From assembly GCA_029858545.1 (NCBI GenBank), contig JAOUFA010000047.1, positions 1 through 14,412 of the forward strand: DNA of 14,412 bases, in the 5' to 3' direction. The position numbers and the translations under genes are program-made. The notes beneath the pieces were generated by a model. The model was not told the origin of the DNA. It saw only the letters and a program-made list of their open reading frames with translations, and made no database searches. Positions 1 through 6,152 of this stretch are shown here, piece by piece. The DNA is from Betaproteobacteria bacterium (lineage in GTDB: Bacteria > Pseudomonadota > Gammaproteobacteria > Burkholderiales > SG8-39). Numbering within the stretch: the first letter of the stretch is position 1; each line of letters opens with the position of its first letter.

Positions 1-206
1 ACCTGTATTCATTCAAGCTGCTCCCCTGGTTGGGACAGCGTGTCGCGGGTGATGCGGCCTCCTACCGTTATCTCGCCGAATCGATTCGCATGCACCCGGA
101 CCAGGCAACGCTCACGACGATGATGGAACACGCCGGGCTTGCGGCGGTGGAGCATTTCAATCTGAGCGCGGGAGTGGTTGCCTTGCATCGCGGATATCGA
201 ATGTAA
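1..206 (+). CDS. ubiE: UbiE, ubiquinone/menaquinone C-methyltransferase (C-terminal part)
   Basis: Only the last 67 codons are present; the reading frame enters at base 3 and ends at TAA 204-206. UbiE is a class I SAM-dependent methyltransferase that methylates the ring carbon of demethylmenaquinol and of the 2-methoxy benzoquinol intermediate in ubiquinone synthesis. The visible tail carries the family's C-terminal signatures: a YSFKLLPWLG segment, then GDAASYRYLAESIRMHPDQ, then an MMEHAGL helix and a final FNLSAGVVALHRGYR strand. The SAM-binding half lies outside the window. It heads a cluster with ubiJ and ubiB, as in E. coli. The tail is full length by comparison with the family, so the gene is cut only by the window edge. 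Confidence 0.93.
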   Translation, partial: LYSFKLLPWLGQRVAGDAASYRYLAESIRMHPDQATLTTMMEHAGLAAVEHFNLSAGVVALHRGYRM

Positions 207-220
207 TTGTCTGTGAGTAT

Positions 221-250
221 TTGTTTTTCGCCATGCAGCTGCGGTAGGAT
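221..250 (+). promoter_or_regulatory. Weak candidate promoter for the Tim44-like gene
   Basis: A TAGGAT hexamer at 245-250 (4 of 6 matches to the -10 consensus) lies 18 bases after TTGTTT at 221-226 (only the first three bases match the -35 consensus). The start point would be near 257, giving a leader of about 33 bases before the ATG at 290. The local A/T-rich patch at 205-230 is unusual for this GC-rich window. The gene could equally be read from the ubiE transcript, since no terminator is visible between 207 and 289. Confidence 0.3.
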
Positions 251-289
251 AGCGGGAAGCGGTATTTGTTCACACTTTATGAGGCCGAA

Positions 290-1213
290 ATGATGCGTAA
301 GTCTGGAGCGCGCGGGACCGGGTTCGCAAAGTCAAAGTATGTGCTTGGCGTGGCGTTGTCCCTGTTGACGGCGGCTGTCGTCGTGACCGATGTGGAAGCT
401 GCGCGCATGGGTGGCGCTCGCTCGAGTGGCGTGCAAAGGAGCGTGACGACGAATCGTCAGGCCAGTGCGCCCCCCCAGACCCAGCAAGCGGCAGCTGCGC
501 AACCGGCCGCGGCGCAGGCAGCGCCGGCCCAGGGGGGCGGCAAGTGGCTGCCGCTGCTCGGCGGTCTCGCGATCGGTGGTTTGCTCGGGTCCATGATTTC
601 TGCGGGCGGCGGTATGGGCGGCATACTCATGGTGCTTTTGCTCGCGGTCGGTGCCGCACTGCTTTTCGGCATGCTCCGCCAGCGCCGCGGCGAGGCGAAC
701 GCCTTGCGCTACGCGGGAGCGGGAGCGGGAGCGGGTGATCCGGCAATGGGAAACGAAACCGTGGTGGCCCCGCCTCCCTCCCAGGCGGCCGGTTTCGAGC
801 CGCCGCAGCGGCAGACTTCACCGAATCTCCCGGCCGATTTCGATGCGCAGGGTTTTCTGCGTGCGGCAAAGCTGAATTTCATCAAGATGCAGGTCGCCAA
901 CGATCTCGGCGATCTCGATCAGATCAGGGAGTTCACCACCACCGAGATGTACGCCGAACTGGCGCGCGATATCCAGGAACGCAAGCGCGGCGGCCGTCTG
1001 CTTCCGCAACAGACCGATGTCGTCACCCTGAATGCCGACATGCTCGATGTCGTCTCCGAACAGGGCAGATACCTGGCGAGTGTGCGCTTCTCGGGAATGA
1101 TGCAGGAGCTCGCCGGCAGCGCCCCGGTGGGTTTTGAGGAGGTCTGGAATCTCGCCAAACCCGAGGACGGCTCGACCGGCTGGTTGCTGGCCGGAATCCA
1201 GCAGATGCATTGA
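290..1213 (+). CDS. Tim44-like domain membrane protein
   Basis: A 307-residue protein. Residues 17-36 form a hydrophobic signal-like stretch ending VEA-AR, a plausible signal peptidase site. Residues 50-84 are a low-complexity Ala/Gln/Pro linker. Two glycine-rich hydrophobic segments follow (about 86-103 and 111-128), ending in a basic LRQRR stop-transfer. After a Pro-rich linker, residues 185-307 fit the Tim44-like fold: FLRAAKLNFIKMQ, then DLDQIREFTTTEMYAEL, and a terminal EEVWNLAKP with GWLLAGIQQ. In mitochondria this domain lets Tim44 contact the import channel and membrane; the role of bacterial versions is not settled. The frame also opens at TTG 266, but I chose ATG 290 because GAGG at 281-284 precedes it by five bases; ATG 293 is equally possible. 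It sits between ubiE and ubiJ and is followed by a terminator, so it may be the last gene of the ubiE transcript. Confidence 0.85.
   Translation: MMRKSGARGTGFAKSKYVLGVALSLLTAAVVVTDVEAARMGGARSSGVQRSVTTNRQASAPPQTQQAAAAQPAAAQAAPAQGGGKWLPLLGGLAIGGLLGSMISAGGGMGGILMVLLLAVGAALLFGMLRQRRGEANALRYAGAGAGAGDPAMGNETVVAPPPSQAAGFEPPQRQTSPNLPADFDAQGFLRAAKLNFIKMQVANDLGDLDQIREFTTTEMYAELARDIQERKRGGRLLPQQTDVVTLNADMLDVVSEQGRYLASVRFSGMMQELAGSAPVGFEEVWNLAKPEDGSTGWLLAGIQQMH
713..736 (+). repeat. Four-copy GCGGGA hexamer repeat
   Basis: Three exact GCGGGA units and a fourth ending in T stand in tandem. They encode an Ala-Gly run (residues about 142-149) in the linker between the membrane segments and the Tim44-like domain. 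Six-base units would change linker length by two residues without shifting the frame. Confidence 0.85.
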
Positions 1214-1350
1214 TCGCTCGACGGGCGATGCGGCAGGGTGCCGCGCGGGGGGGTTGTGCGCCCCGTTGCCGCCCATCCGGGGTGGACGAGCCCCGGACCG
1301 GCGCACCCCGGCGGGTTCCCGATTCGCCCTGCTGCTAGAATCACGAGCAA
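1214..1350. other. Intergenic stretch after the Tim44-like gene
   Basis: This non-coding stretch is very GC-rich. It holds a seven-G run near 1248-1254 and an inverted repeat, CCGGGG at 1277-1282 and CCCCGG at 1291-1296, with an eight-base loop and no T-run behind it. TAGAAT at 1336-1341 resembles a -10 box, but I see no good -35 at the proper distance (TTCCCG at 1316-1321 is only 14 bases away). I see no small gene here. Confidence 0.5.
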
Positions 1351-1380
1351 GGCCACCGCAGGGTGGCCTTTTTTGCTTTT
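1351..1380 (+). terminator. Rho-independent terminator after the Tim44-like gene
   Basis: A perfect 7-bp stem, GGCCACC at 1351-1357 with GGTGGCC at 1362-1368 and a GCAG loop, is followed directly by six T (1369-1374), then GC and four more T. This is the only textbook intrinsic terminator I see in the window. It should end transcripts coming from ubiE and the Tim44-like gene and separate them from ubiJ-ubiB. That requires either read-through or a promoter for ubiJ in the 60 bases downstream. Confidence 0.88.
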
Positions 1381-1397
1381 GCGTTGGCGGACAACGC
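1381..1397. repeat. Short inverted repeat in the ubiJ leader
   Basis: GCGTTG at 1381-1386 and CAACGC at 1392-1397 are perfect 6-base complements around a five-base spacer. They lie just after the terminator T-run and 36 bases before the ubiJ start. It could be a leader hairpin or an operator-like site; in a GC-rich genome it could also be chance. Confidence 0.4.
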
Positions 1398-1433
1398 GGA
1401 GCCAGTGTCTGACATCTTTCCGGCGCGCCGTCC

Positions 1434-2006
1434 ATGACCGTTATCGAGACACCGTTCGCAGCCGCCCTCAACCACCTGCTGGAGACCGAATCCTGGGCAA
1501 GCGACAGGCTCGCGCCTTTCGCGGGAGAGGTGGTGCGGTTCCGTGCCCCCCCGCTTCCCGACCTGACATTTGAAATCCTTGCCGACGGGCGGGTCGCGCC
1601 GACCGCCACGGCGACGCCCACGCTGACCATCCACCTGGGCCCGGAGGCCCTGCCCGCGCTGGCGCGCGGCGAGGAGCACTTCATGCGCGCGGTCGGGGTG
1701 AGCGGCAACGCACGCCTCGCCACCGAAGTGCTCTATCTGGTTCGAAACCTGCGCTGGGATGTCGAGGAAGACCTTTCCGGGCTGATCGGCGATATGGCCG
1801 CGCACCGCGCGGCGAATCTCGCGCGCGACGCGCTCGCCTGGCAGTTCGACGCGCTGAAGCGGATCGGCGCGAGTTTTGCCGAGTACGCGATCGAGGAGCG
1901 GCGCATGCTGGTCGCCCGCGCCGAGTTCGACGATTTCTCCGCGCGCGTCGCGCAGCTGCGCGACGCGGTGGAGCGTCTGGAGGCACGCGTGCGCCGCGTT
2001 GCCTGA
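1434..2006 (+). CDS. ubiJ: UbiJ, SCP2-domain ubiquinone biosynthesis accessory factor
   Basis: A 190-residue protein. UbiJ (formerly YigP) binds lipids such as ubiquinone intermediates through an SCP2 fold and supports the Ubi enzyme complex with UbiK in aerobic Q8 synthesis. Residues about 10-110 match the SCP2 region. The family block follows: GNARLATEVLYLVRNLRWD (91-109), then EEDLSGLIGDMAAHR (111-125). Residues about 165-188 form a heptad-like helix (FDDFSARVAQLRDAVERLEARV), the usual C-terminal coiled coil. The start is ATG 1434, which gives the normal N-terminus; no Shine-Dalgarno sequence stands out before it. It ends ten bases before ubiB, so the two are almost certainly cotranscribed. 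A terminator lies 60 bases upstream, so its promoter should be near, but I cannot place one firmly. Confidence 0.9.
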   Translation: MTVIETPFAAALNHLLETESWASDRLAPFAGEVVRFRAPPLPDLTFEILADGRVAPTATATPTLTIHLGPEALPALARGEEHFMRAVGVSGNARLATEVLYLVRNLRWDVEEDLSGLIGDMAAHRAANLARDALAWQFDALKRIGASFAEYAIEERRMLVARAEFDDFSARVAQLRDAVERLEARVRRVA

Positions 2007-2016
2007 GCGTCCCGAT

Positions 2017-3534
2017 ATGTCGAATCTCCTGCGCCTGCTGCGCATCCTCTCGGTCAGCCTGCGCTTCGGTTTGTTCGAGTTTGTCCCGCGCCTGACGCAC
2101 AATCGCATTGCCAGCGCGATGCTGCGGGCGTTGGCGCGCGAAGCGGGCGCACCGCGCGCCGAACGGCTGCGTCGCGCGCTGGAAACGCTGGGGCCGATTT
2201 TCGTCAAATTCGGCCAGGTCCTTTCCACGCGGCGTGACCTGCTGCCCGCCGATCTTGCCGACGAACTGGCCAAGCTGCAGGATCAGGTGCCCCCGTTTCC
2301 GGCTGAACTGGCGGTCGCCGAGATCGAACGATCGCTCGGCAAACCGCTGGGCGAGCTGTTCGCCAGCTTCGAGCACGAGGCGGTCGCGAGCGCCTCGGTC
2401 GCGCAGGTGCATCTCGCGGTCCTGCGCGACGGGCGCGAGGCCGCGGTGAAGGTGCTGCGACCGGCGGTCGAGGAGGAAATCGCCCGGGACCTGCTCCTGT
2501 TGCAGACCGCCGCGGTGCTCATCGAGCGACTCTTCGCCGACGGCCGGCGCCTGAAGCCGCGCGAGGTGGTCGCCGAGTTCGCGCATCATCTGGAGGAGGA
2601 AGTCGATTTGCTGCGCGAGGCGGCCAATGCAAGCCAGCTGCGGCGCAATTTCTCCGGCTCGGCGCTGCTCGTCGTGCCCGAGATCTACTGGGACTGGTGC
2701 GCGCAGCGCGTGATGGTAATGGAGAGAATGCGCGGCATCCCGGTGTCACAGGTGGCGCGCCTGCGCGAACTGGGTGTCGATATCCCCCGCCTCGCGCGCG
2801 CCGGCGTGGAGATCTTCTTTACCCAGGTGTTCCGCGACGGCTTCTTCCACGCCGACATGCATCCCGGCAATATCTTCGTCACCGACGATGGCCGCTACAT
2901 TGCGCTCGACTTCGGCATCATGGGGGCGCTGACCGACACCGACAAGCAGTACCTGGCACGCAATTTCATCGCCTTCTTCAACCGCGACTACCGGGGCGTT
3001 GCGCAGGCGCACCTCGACGCCGGCTGGGTTCCGGAGGGGACCCGACCCGACAGCTTCGAGGCTGCGATCCGCGCGGTGTGCGAGCCGATCTTCGCGCGGC
3101 CGCTGAGCGAAATCTATTTCGGCAAGCTGCTGCTGCGGCTTTTCCAGATCTCACGACGCTTCAATGTCGAAGTCCAGCCGCAACTCGTGATGCTGCAAAA
3201 GACGCTGCTCAATATCGAGGGCCTCGGCCGCGACCTCGACCCGGAACTCGATCTCTGGCAGACCGCCAAACCCTATCTCGAACGCTGGATGAGCGAGCAG
3301 ATCGGCTGGCGCGGCGTGTTGCGCGTGCTGCGCCACGAAGCTCCCTACTGGGCCTCGACGCTGCCGCAGTTGCCGCGGTTGCTGCATCGTACGCTGTCGC
3401 AGGACAGCGCGGCGACGCTGCGTGATGCGCTGGCGGCGCTCGCCACGCAGCAGGCGCGCCGCAATGGACTGCTCGCCGTGCTGGTTGCGATCGCCGCGGG
3501 GGGGTTGGTGCTCGCCCTCGTGCGGGCGCTCTAG
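2017..3534 (+). CDS. ubiB: UbiB, ADCK/ABC1-type atypical kinase of ubiquinone biosynthesis
   Basis: A 505-residue protein. UbiB is an ancient atypical protein-kinase-like ATPase, anchored to the inner membrane, needed for ubiquinone synthesis. Visible family marks are the invariant KFGQ motif (64-67) inside FVKFGQVLSTRRDLLP; the Ala-rich loop ASASVAQVH (124-132) that replaces the kinase glycine loop; the AVKV lysine (K145); HADMHPGN (278-285) as catalytic loop; and DFG (298-300) for metal binding. The C-terminus ends in a hydrophobic segment (GLLAVLVAIAAGGLVLALV) fitting the usual membrane anchor, after an Arg-rich stretch. An upstream in-frame extension to 1876 lies inside ubiJ and is rejected, because MSNLLRLLRI at 2017 is the normal N-terminus. 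It overlaps nothing and sits seven bases before the VanZ-like gene. At 505 residues it is somewhat shorter than the E. coli protein (546). Confidence 0.95.
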   Translation: MSNLLRLLRILSVSLRFGLFEFVPRLTHNRIASAMLRALAREAGAPRAERLRRALETLGPIFVKFGQVLSTRRDLLPADLADELAKLQDQVPPFPAELAVAEIERSLGKPLGELFASFEHEAVASASVAQVHLAVLRDGREAAVKVLRPAVEEEIARDLLLLQTAAVLIERLFADGRRLKPREVVAEFAHHLEEEVDLLREAANASQLRRNFSGSALLVVPEIYWDWCAQRVMVMERMRGIPVSQVARLRELGVDIPRLARAGVEIFFTQVFRDGFFHADMHPGNIFVTDDGRYIALDFGIMGALTDTDKQYLARNFIAFFNRDYRGVAQAHLDAGWVPEGTRPDSFEAAIRAVCEPIFARPLSEIYFGKLLLRLFQISRRFNVEVQPQLVMLQKTLLNIEGLGRDLDPELDLWQTAKPYLERWMSEQIGWRGVLRVLRHEAPYWASTLPQLPRLLHRTLSQDSAATLRDALAALATQQARRNGLLAVLVAIAAGGLVLALVRAL

Positions 3535-3541
3535 GCGCGGC

Positions 3542-4642
3542 ATGGCGCAGTTGCCTGCCGCGGTGGGGACGGTCGCGCCGCGCGGCTCGCCGCTCGCGCG
3601 GCTGATGTTCGGCGTCTATGCCGTGCTGGTGGTCTATGCGTCGCTTTATCCGTTTTCGGGATGGCGCGATCCGCAGATTTCTGCGCTGGCCTTTCTCAGC
3701 GCACCCTGGCCGCGCTTTCTGACGGTCTTCGATGTCGCGGCGAATGTGCTGGGCTATCTGCCGCTGGGTCTGCTCTGCGCGCTCGCCGTCTATCCGGGAT
3801 GGCGCAAACGCCGGGCGCTTTTCGCCGGCGCGGTCTGCGGCGCGCTGCTATCGCTTCTTCTGGAAGCCACGCAGAGTTATTTGCCCACCCGCTTCGCCTC
3901 GAACGTCGATTTGCTGTGCAACATCGCGGGTGCCCTTCTGGGGGGCGCGCTCGGCGCACGCTATGCGCCGCGCATCCTGGCCGAGGCGGGCCCGCTGAAA
4001 CAATGGCGCAGAAGCGTGTTTCGCGCCGGGCTCGATGCGGACCTGGGACTGGTGCTGATCGCGCTCTGGCTCTTCACGCAGCTCAACCCCACGATGCTGC
4101 TGTTCGGCGCCGGAGATCTCCGCGACCTGTTCGCCGCCACCGAAGGACGCGGCTACGCGCCGCGCTTCTTCGTGACCATCGAAACGCTTGCTGCCGCGGC
4201 CAACCTGCTCGCCGTGGCGATTCTGTTCGCCGATCTCGCGGTATCGGACCGGCTGGTCCGTCGCGCCTTGGTTCTTCTTGTGCTGCTCGCGCTGTGCGTG
4301 AAAAGCGCCGCGTTTGTGATCGTGTTGCGCGTCGAGCATGTCTTCGCCTGGTTGACGCCGGGAGCCAAACAGGGGCTCGCGATCGGTCTGCTCGCGGCGT
4401 TTGCCGCGCTGGCCATGCCGCGTGGCGCGCGGCTCGTGCTCGCCGCGATACTGCTGCTCGCGGCCACGGTGTTCGTCAATCTGGCGCCGCCCAATCCTTA
4501 CCTGGCTGCCACGCTCACCGTCTGGCAGCAGGGACATTTTCTCAATTTCAACGGCCTTACGCGCCTGGTGTCTTTCGCCTGGCCATTCGCCGCGCTGGCC
4601 TATCTGATCCTGCTCGCTTCACGCCGCGCCGGGCAAAGGTAG
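3542..4642 (+). CDS. VanZ-like integral membrane protein with extra C-terminal membrane domain
   Basis: A 366-residue, very hydrophobic protein. The first ~140 residues fit the VanZ-like family: a first membrane helix at 20-38 (YAVLVVYASLYPFSGW), NVLGYLPLGLL (68-78), a third helix, then LEATQSYLPTRFASNVDLLCN (107-127) and a Gly-rich helix. VanZ itself gives low-level teicoplanin resistance in enterococci, while most family members have no known role. The remaining ~220 residues carry about six more hydrophobic segments that I do not recognise and that lie beyond a minimal VanZ. The start at ATG 3542 is seven bases after the ubiB stop, with a weak AGG at 3533-3535 as binding site. The longer frame back to 3422 runs inside ubiB and is rejected. 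Linkage to ubiB suggests cotranscription, not necessarily shared function. Confidence 0.82.
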   Translation: MAQLPAAVGTVAPRGSPLARLMFGVYAVLVVYASLYPFSGWRDPQISALAFLSAPWPRFLTVFDVAANVLGYLPLGLLCALAVYPGWRKRRALFAGAVCGALLSLLLEATQSYLPTRFASNVDLLCNIAGALLGGALGARYAPRILAEAGPLKQWRRSVFRAGLDADLGLVLIALWLFTQLNPTMLLFGAGDLRDLFAATEGRGYAPRFFVTIETLAAAANLLAVAILFADLAVSDRLVRRALVLLVLLALCVKSAAFVIVLRVEHVFAWLTPGAKQGLAIGLLAAFAALAMPRGARLVLAAILLLAATVFVNLAPPNPYLAATLTVWQQGHFLNFNGLTRLVSFAWPFAALAYLILLASRRAGQR

Positions 4643-4652
4643 AATCGGCACC
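4618..4652 (+). promoter_or_regulatory. Candidate promoter for a leaderless ferredoxin transcript
   Basis: TTCACG at 4618-4623 (4 of 6 matches to the -35 consensus) and TAGAAT at 4640-4645 (5 of 6 to the -10) are 16 bases apart. The predicted start is about 4652-4653, which is the A of the ferredoxin ATG itself. No Shine-Dalgarno sequence lies at a usable distance (AAAGG at 4635-4639 is 13 bases away), which fits a leaderless mRNA. The TAG stop of the VanZ-like gene forms part of the -10. This is an inference from spacing only. Confidence 0.45.
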
Positions 4653-4961
4653 ATGTCCTATTACGAACGCCATATCTTCTTTTGCTGCAACCAGCGCGAC
4701 GACGGCCGCGAGAGCTGCAATCCCAGGGGTGCCTCGGCGATGCGCGACTATGCCAAGCAGCGGGTCAAGGAACTCGGCCTCGCGGGCGAGGGCAAACTGC
4801 GCGTCAACCAGGCCGGCTGCCTCGATCGCTGCGAGCAGGGGCCCTGCGCGGTGGTCTATCCGGAGGGCGTCTGGTATACCTATGTCGATCGCGATGACAT
4901 CGACGAGATCGTCGAGGAACACCTGCGCAACGGGCGCATTGTGGAGCGGCTGCGCATCTGA
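4653..4961 (+). CDS. Thioredoxin-like [2Fe-2S] ferredoxin
   Basis: A 102-residue protein of the thioredoxin-fold ferredoxin family (NuoE-related, as in the Aquifex and Azotobacter Shethna-type proteins). Ligand cysteines are placed as expected: C11 or C12 and C22 in the N-terminal loop (FFCCNQRDDGRESC), and C56 and C60 in GCLDRC; C65 in EQGPC is an additional family-typical cysteine. The pattern C-x(9-10)-C ... C-x3-C fits one [2Fe-2S] cluster. The C-terminal half has VVYPEGVWY and DIDEIVEEHL, typical of the family. It probably carries electrons in the cytoplasm, but the partner is unknown. Its TGA overlaps the next ATG by one base (TGATG), so the hydrolase is translationally coupled to it. 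Confidence 0.92.
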   Translation: MSYYERHIFFCCNQRDDGRESCNPRGASAMRDYAKQRVKELGLAGEGKLRVNQAGCLDRCEQGPCAVVYPEGVWYTYVDRDDIDEIVEEHLRNGRIVERLRI

Positions 4962-5572
4962 TGCGCCCGCGTACGCGGCGCGTGATGCTGCCCGGTCCCG
5001 CCGGGCGCATCGAATGCGCGATCGATGAGCCCGAGGAACCGGCGCGGGGCATCGCCCTGGTCGCGCATCCGCATCCCCTGCACGGCGGCACGCTCGACAA
5101 CAAGGTCGTGCAGACCCTCGCGCGCGCCTTGATCGAACTCGGGTATGTCGCGTTGCGTCCGAATTTCCGCGGCGTCGGCGCGAGCGAGGGCAGCCATGAC
5201 GCCGGACGTGGAGAGGTTGACGATCTCGCCGCGGCGCTCGCCTACGCACAGCAGGAATTCGGTGCGGGCAAGCCCGTGCTCGCCGGCTTTTCATTCGGCG
5301 CGGCGATGCAGACACGGCTCGCGGCGCGCGTCGCGCCCGAGCGCTTGCTGCTTGTGGGGCTCGCGGTGAAGCGCATCGAGGTCGGCGCGGTGCCGGTCGA
5401 TACGCTCGTCATCCACGGCGAGCGCGATGAGACGGTGCCGCTTGCCGATGTGCTCGACTGGGCGCGCCCGCTCGATCAGCCGGTGATCGTCGTGCCGGGC
5501 ACGGATCACTTCTTTCACGGCAAGCTGAACGTGCTACGCGGCATCGTCAGGTCGAACTGGCGTCTGCGGTGA
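4961..5572 (+). CDS. Alpha/beta hydrolase (COG2945-like)
   Basis: A 203-residue single-domain alpha/beta hydrolase. Catalytic elements are in normal order: AHPHPLHGGTLDNKVV (35-50, oxyanion-hole region with HGG), RPNFRGVGASEG (66-77), the nucleophile elbow GFSFGA (Ser111), HGERDETVP with Asp156 as the acid, and PGTDHFFHG with His183 as the base. Family members are small esterase or thioesterase-like proteins of mostly unknown substrate. The start is ATG 4961, which shares its A with the ferredoxin stop; ATG 4985 is a possible later start. No signal peptide is visible, so it is probably cytoplasmic. Pairing with a ferredoxin gene looks like translational coupling; I do not infer a joint reaction from it. 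Confidence 0.88.
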   Translation: MRPRTRRVMLPGPAGRIECAIDEPEEPARGIALVAHPHPLHGGTLDNKVVQTLARALIELGYVALRPNFRGVGASEGSHDAGRGEVDDLAAALAYAQQEFGAGKPVLAGFSFGAAMQTRLAARVAPERLLLVGLAVKRIEVGAVPVDTLVIHGERDETVPLADVLDWARPLDQPVIVVPGTDHFFHGKLNVLRGIVRSNWRLR

Positions 5573-5738
5573 AAGCAAGGGACGCGGTGCTCGCGGCAAC
5601 GCCGGCTGGTGCAGCGGGCGCGGTGCGCGGGCCATCGGCCACGCCCGGATCGCGGGCGGTTCGCGCCGGCTATGCTATCGTCGGCTTTTGTCCCGTGCCG
5701 GTGCCGCCGCACCGGCGCCTTCTCGGCGGATATCGCGC
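5573..5738. other. Intergenic leader before hemJ, with hairpin
   Basis: These 166 bases hold no convincing gene. A perfect 8-bp hairpin, GCCGGTGC at 5697-5704 and GCACCGGC at 5709-5716 around a CGCC loop, ends 22 bases before the hemJ ATG and has no T-run, so it is not a standard terminator. TATGCT at 5670-5675 could be a -10 element, but its -35 partner is poor. In-frame TTG 5688 would extend HemJ by 17 residues that do not look like the family. Confidence 0.45.
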
Positions 5739-6152
5739 ATGCTCTGGCTGAAGTCGCTGCACATCATCTTCATGGTGACCTGGTTCGCGGGTCTTTTCTA
5801 TCTCCCGCGTCTGTTCGTCTATCACGCGATGAGCGAGGATCGCGTTTCCCTGGATCGATTCAAGATCATGGAACGCAAGCTCTTCTGGGGGATTACCACC
5901 CCGGGCGGCGTGCTGACCATCGTGTTCGGCACCTGGTTGTGGCTCGGCTATGGATTTTCGGGAGCCTGGCTGCACGCGAAGCTCGGGCTGGTATTGATTC
6001 TGTTGGCCTATCACGTCTGGTGCGGAAAGCTGATGCTCGACTTCCGGCGCGACCGAAACACGCACTCGCATCGCTGGTACCGCTGGTTCAACGAGCTGCC
6101 GACCGTCCTGCTCTTTGGCGCGGTGTTCCTGGTTGTCCTCAAGCCCTTCTGA
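5739..6152 (+). CDS. hemJ: HemJ, protoporphyrinogen IX oxidase (UPF0093/CopD-like)
   Basis: A 137-residue inner membrane protein of the usual HemJ length. HemJ oxidises protoporphyrinogen IX to protoporphyrin IX, the penultimate step of heme synthesis, in bacteria that lack HemG and HemY. The N-terminus MLWLKSLHIIFMVTWFAG with conserved His8, followed by LFYLPRLFVYHA, is the family signature. A second signature is LHAKLGLVLILLAYHVWCG (78-96, with Lys81). Four hydrophobic segments are visible (about 5-23, 51-70, 79-97 and 119-135). Start ATG 5739 was chosen over in-frame TTG 5688 because it gives the family N-terminus; no clear ribosome binding site is seen. Its last 20 bases appear to be shared with the start of the methyltransferase gene, in another frame. 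Confidence 0.9.
   Translation: MLWLKSLHIIFMVTWFAGLFYLPRLFVYHAMSEDRVSLDRFKIMERKLFWGITTPGGVLTIVFGTWLWLGYGFSGAWLHAKLGLVLILLAYHVWCGKLMLDFRRDRNTHSHRWYRWFNELPTVLLFGAVFLVVLKPF

Noticed and set aside
470..476. A seven-C run in the Tim44-like gene as a phase-variation site
   Set aside because: The run is short, lies in a low-complexity linker, and nothing else suggests a contingency locus.
1876..2016. An extended UbiB N-terminus of 47 residues
   Set aside because: The extension overlaps ubiJ out of frame and does not resemble any UbiB; the family start is at 2017.
3661..5028. A 455-codon plus-strand frame spanning the VanZ-like and ferredoxin genes
   Set aside because: It is arginine- and alanine-rich out-of-frame translation that crosses two recognised genes.
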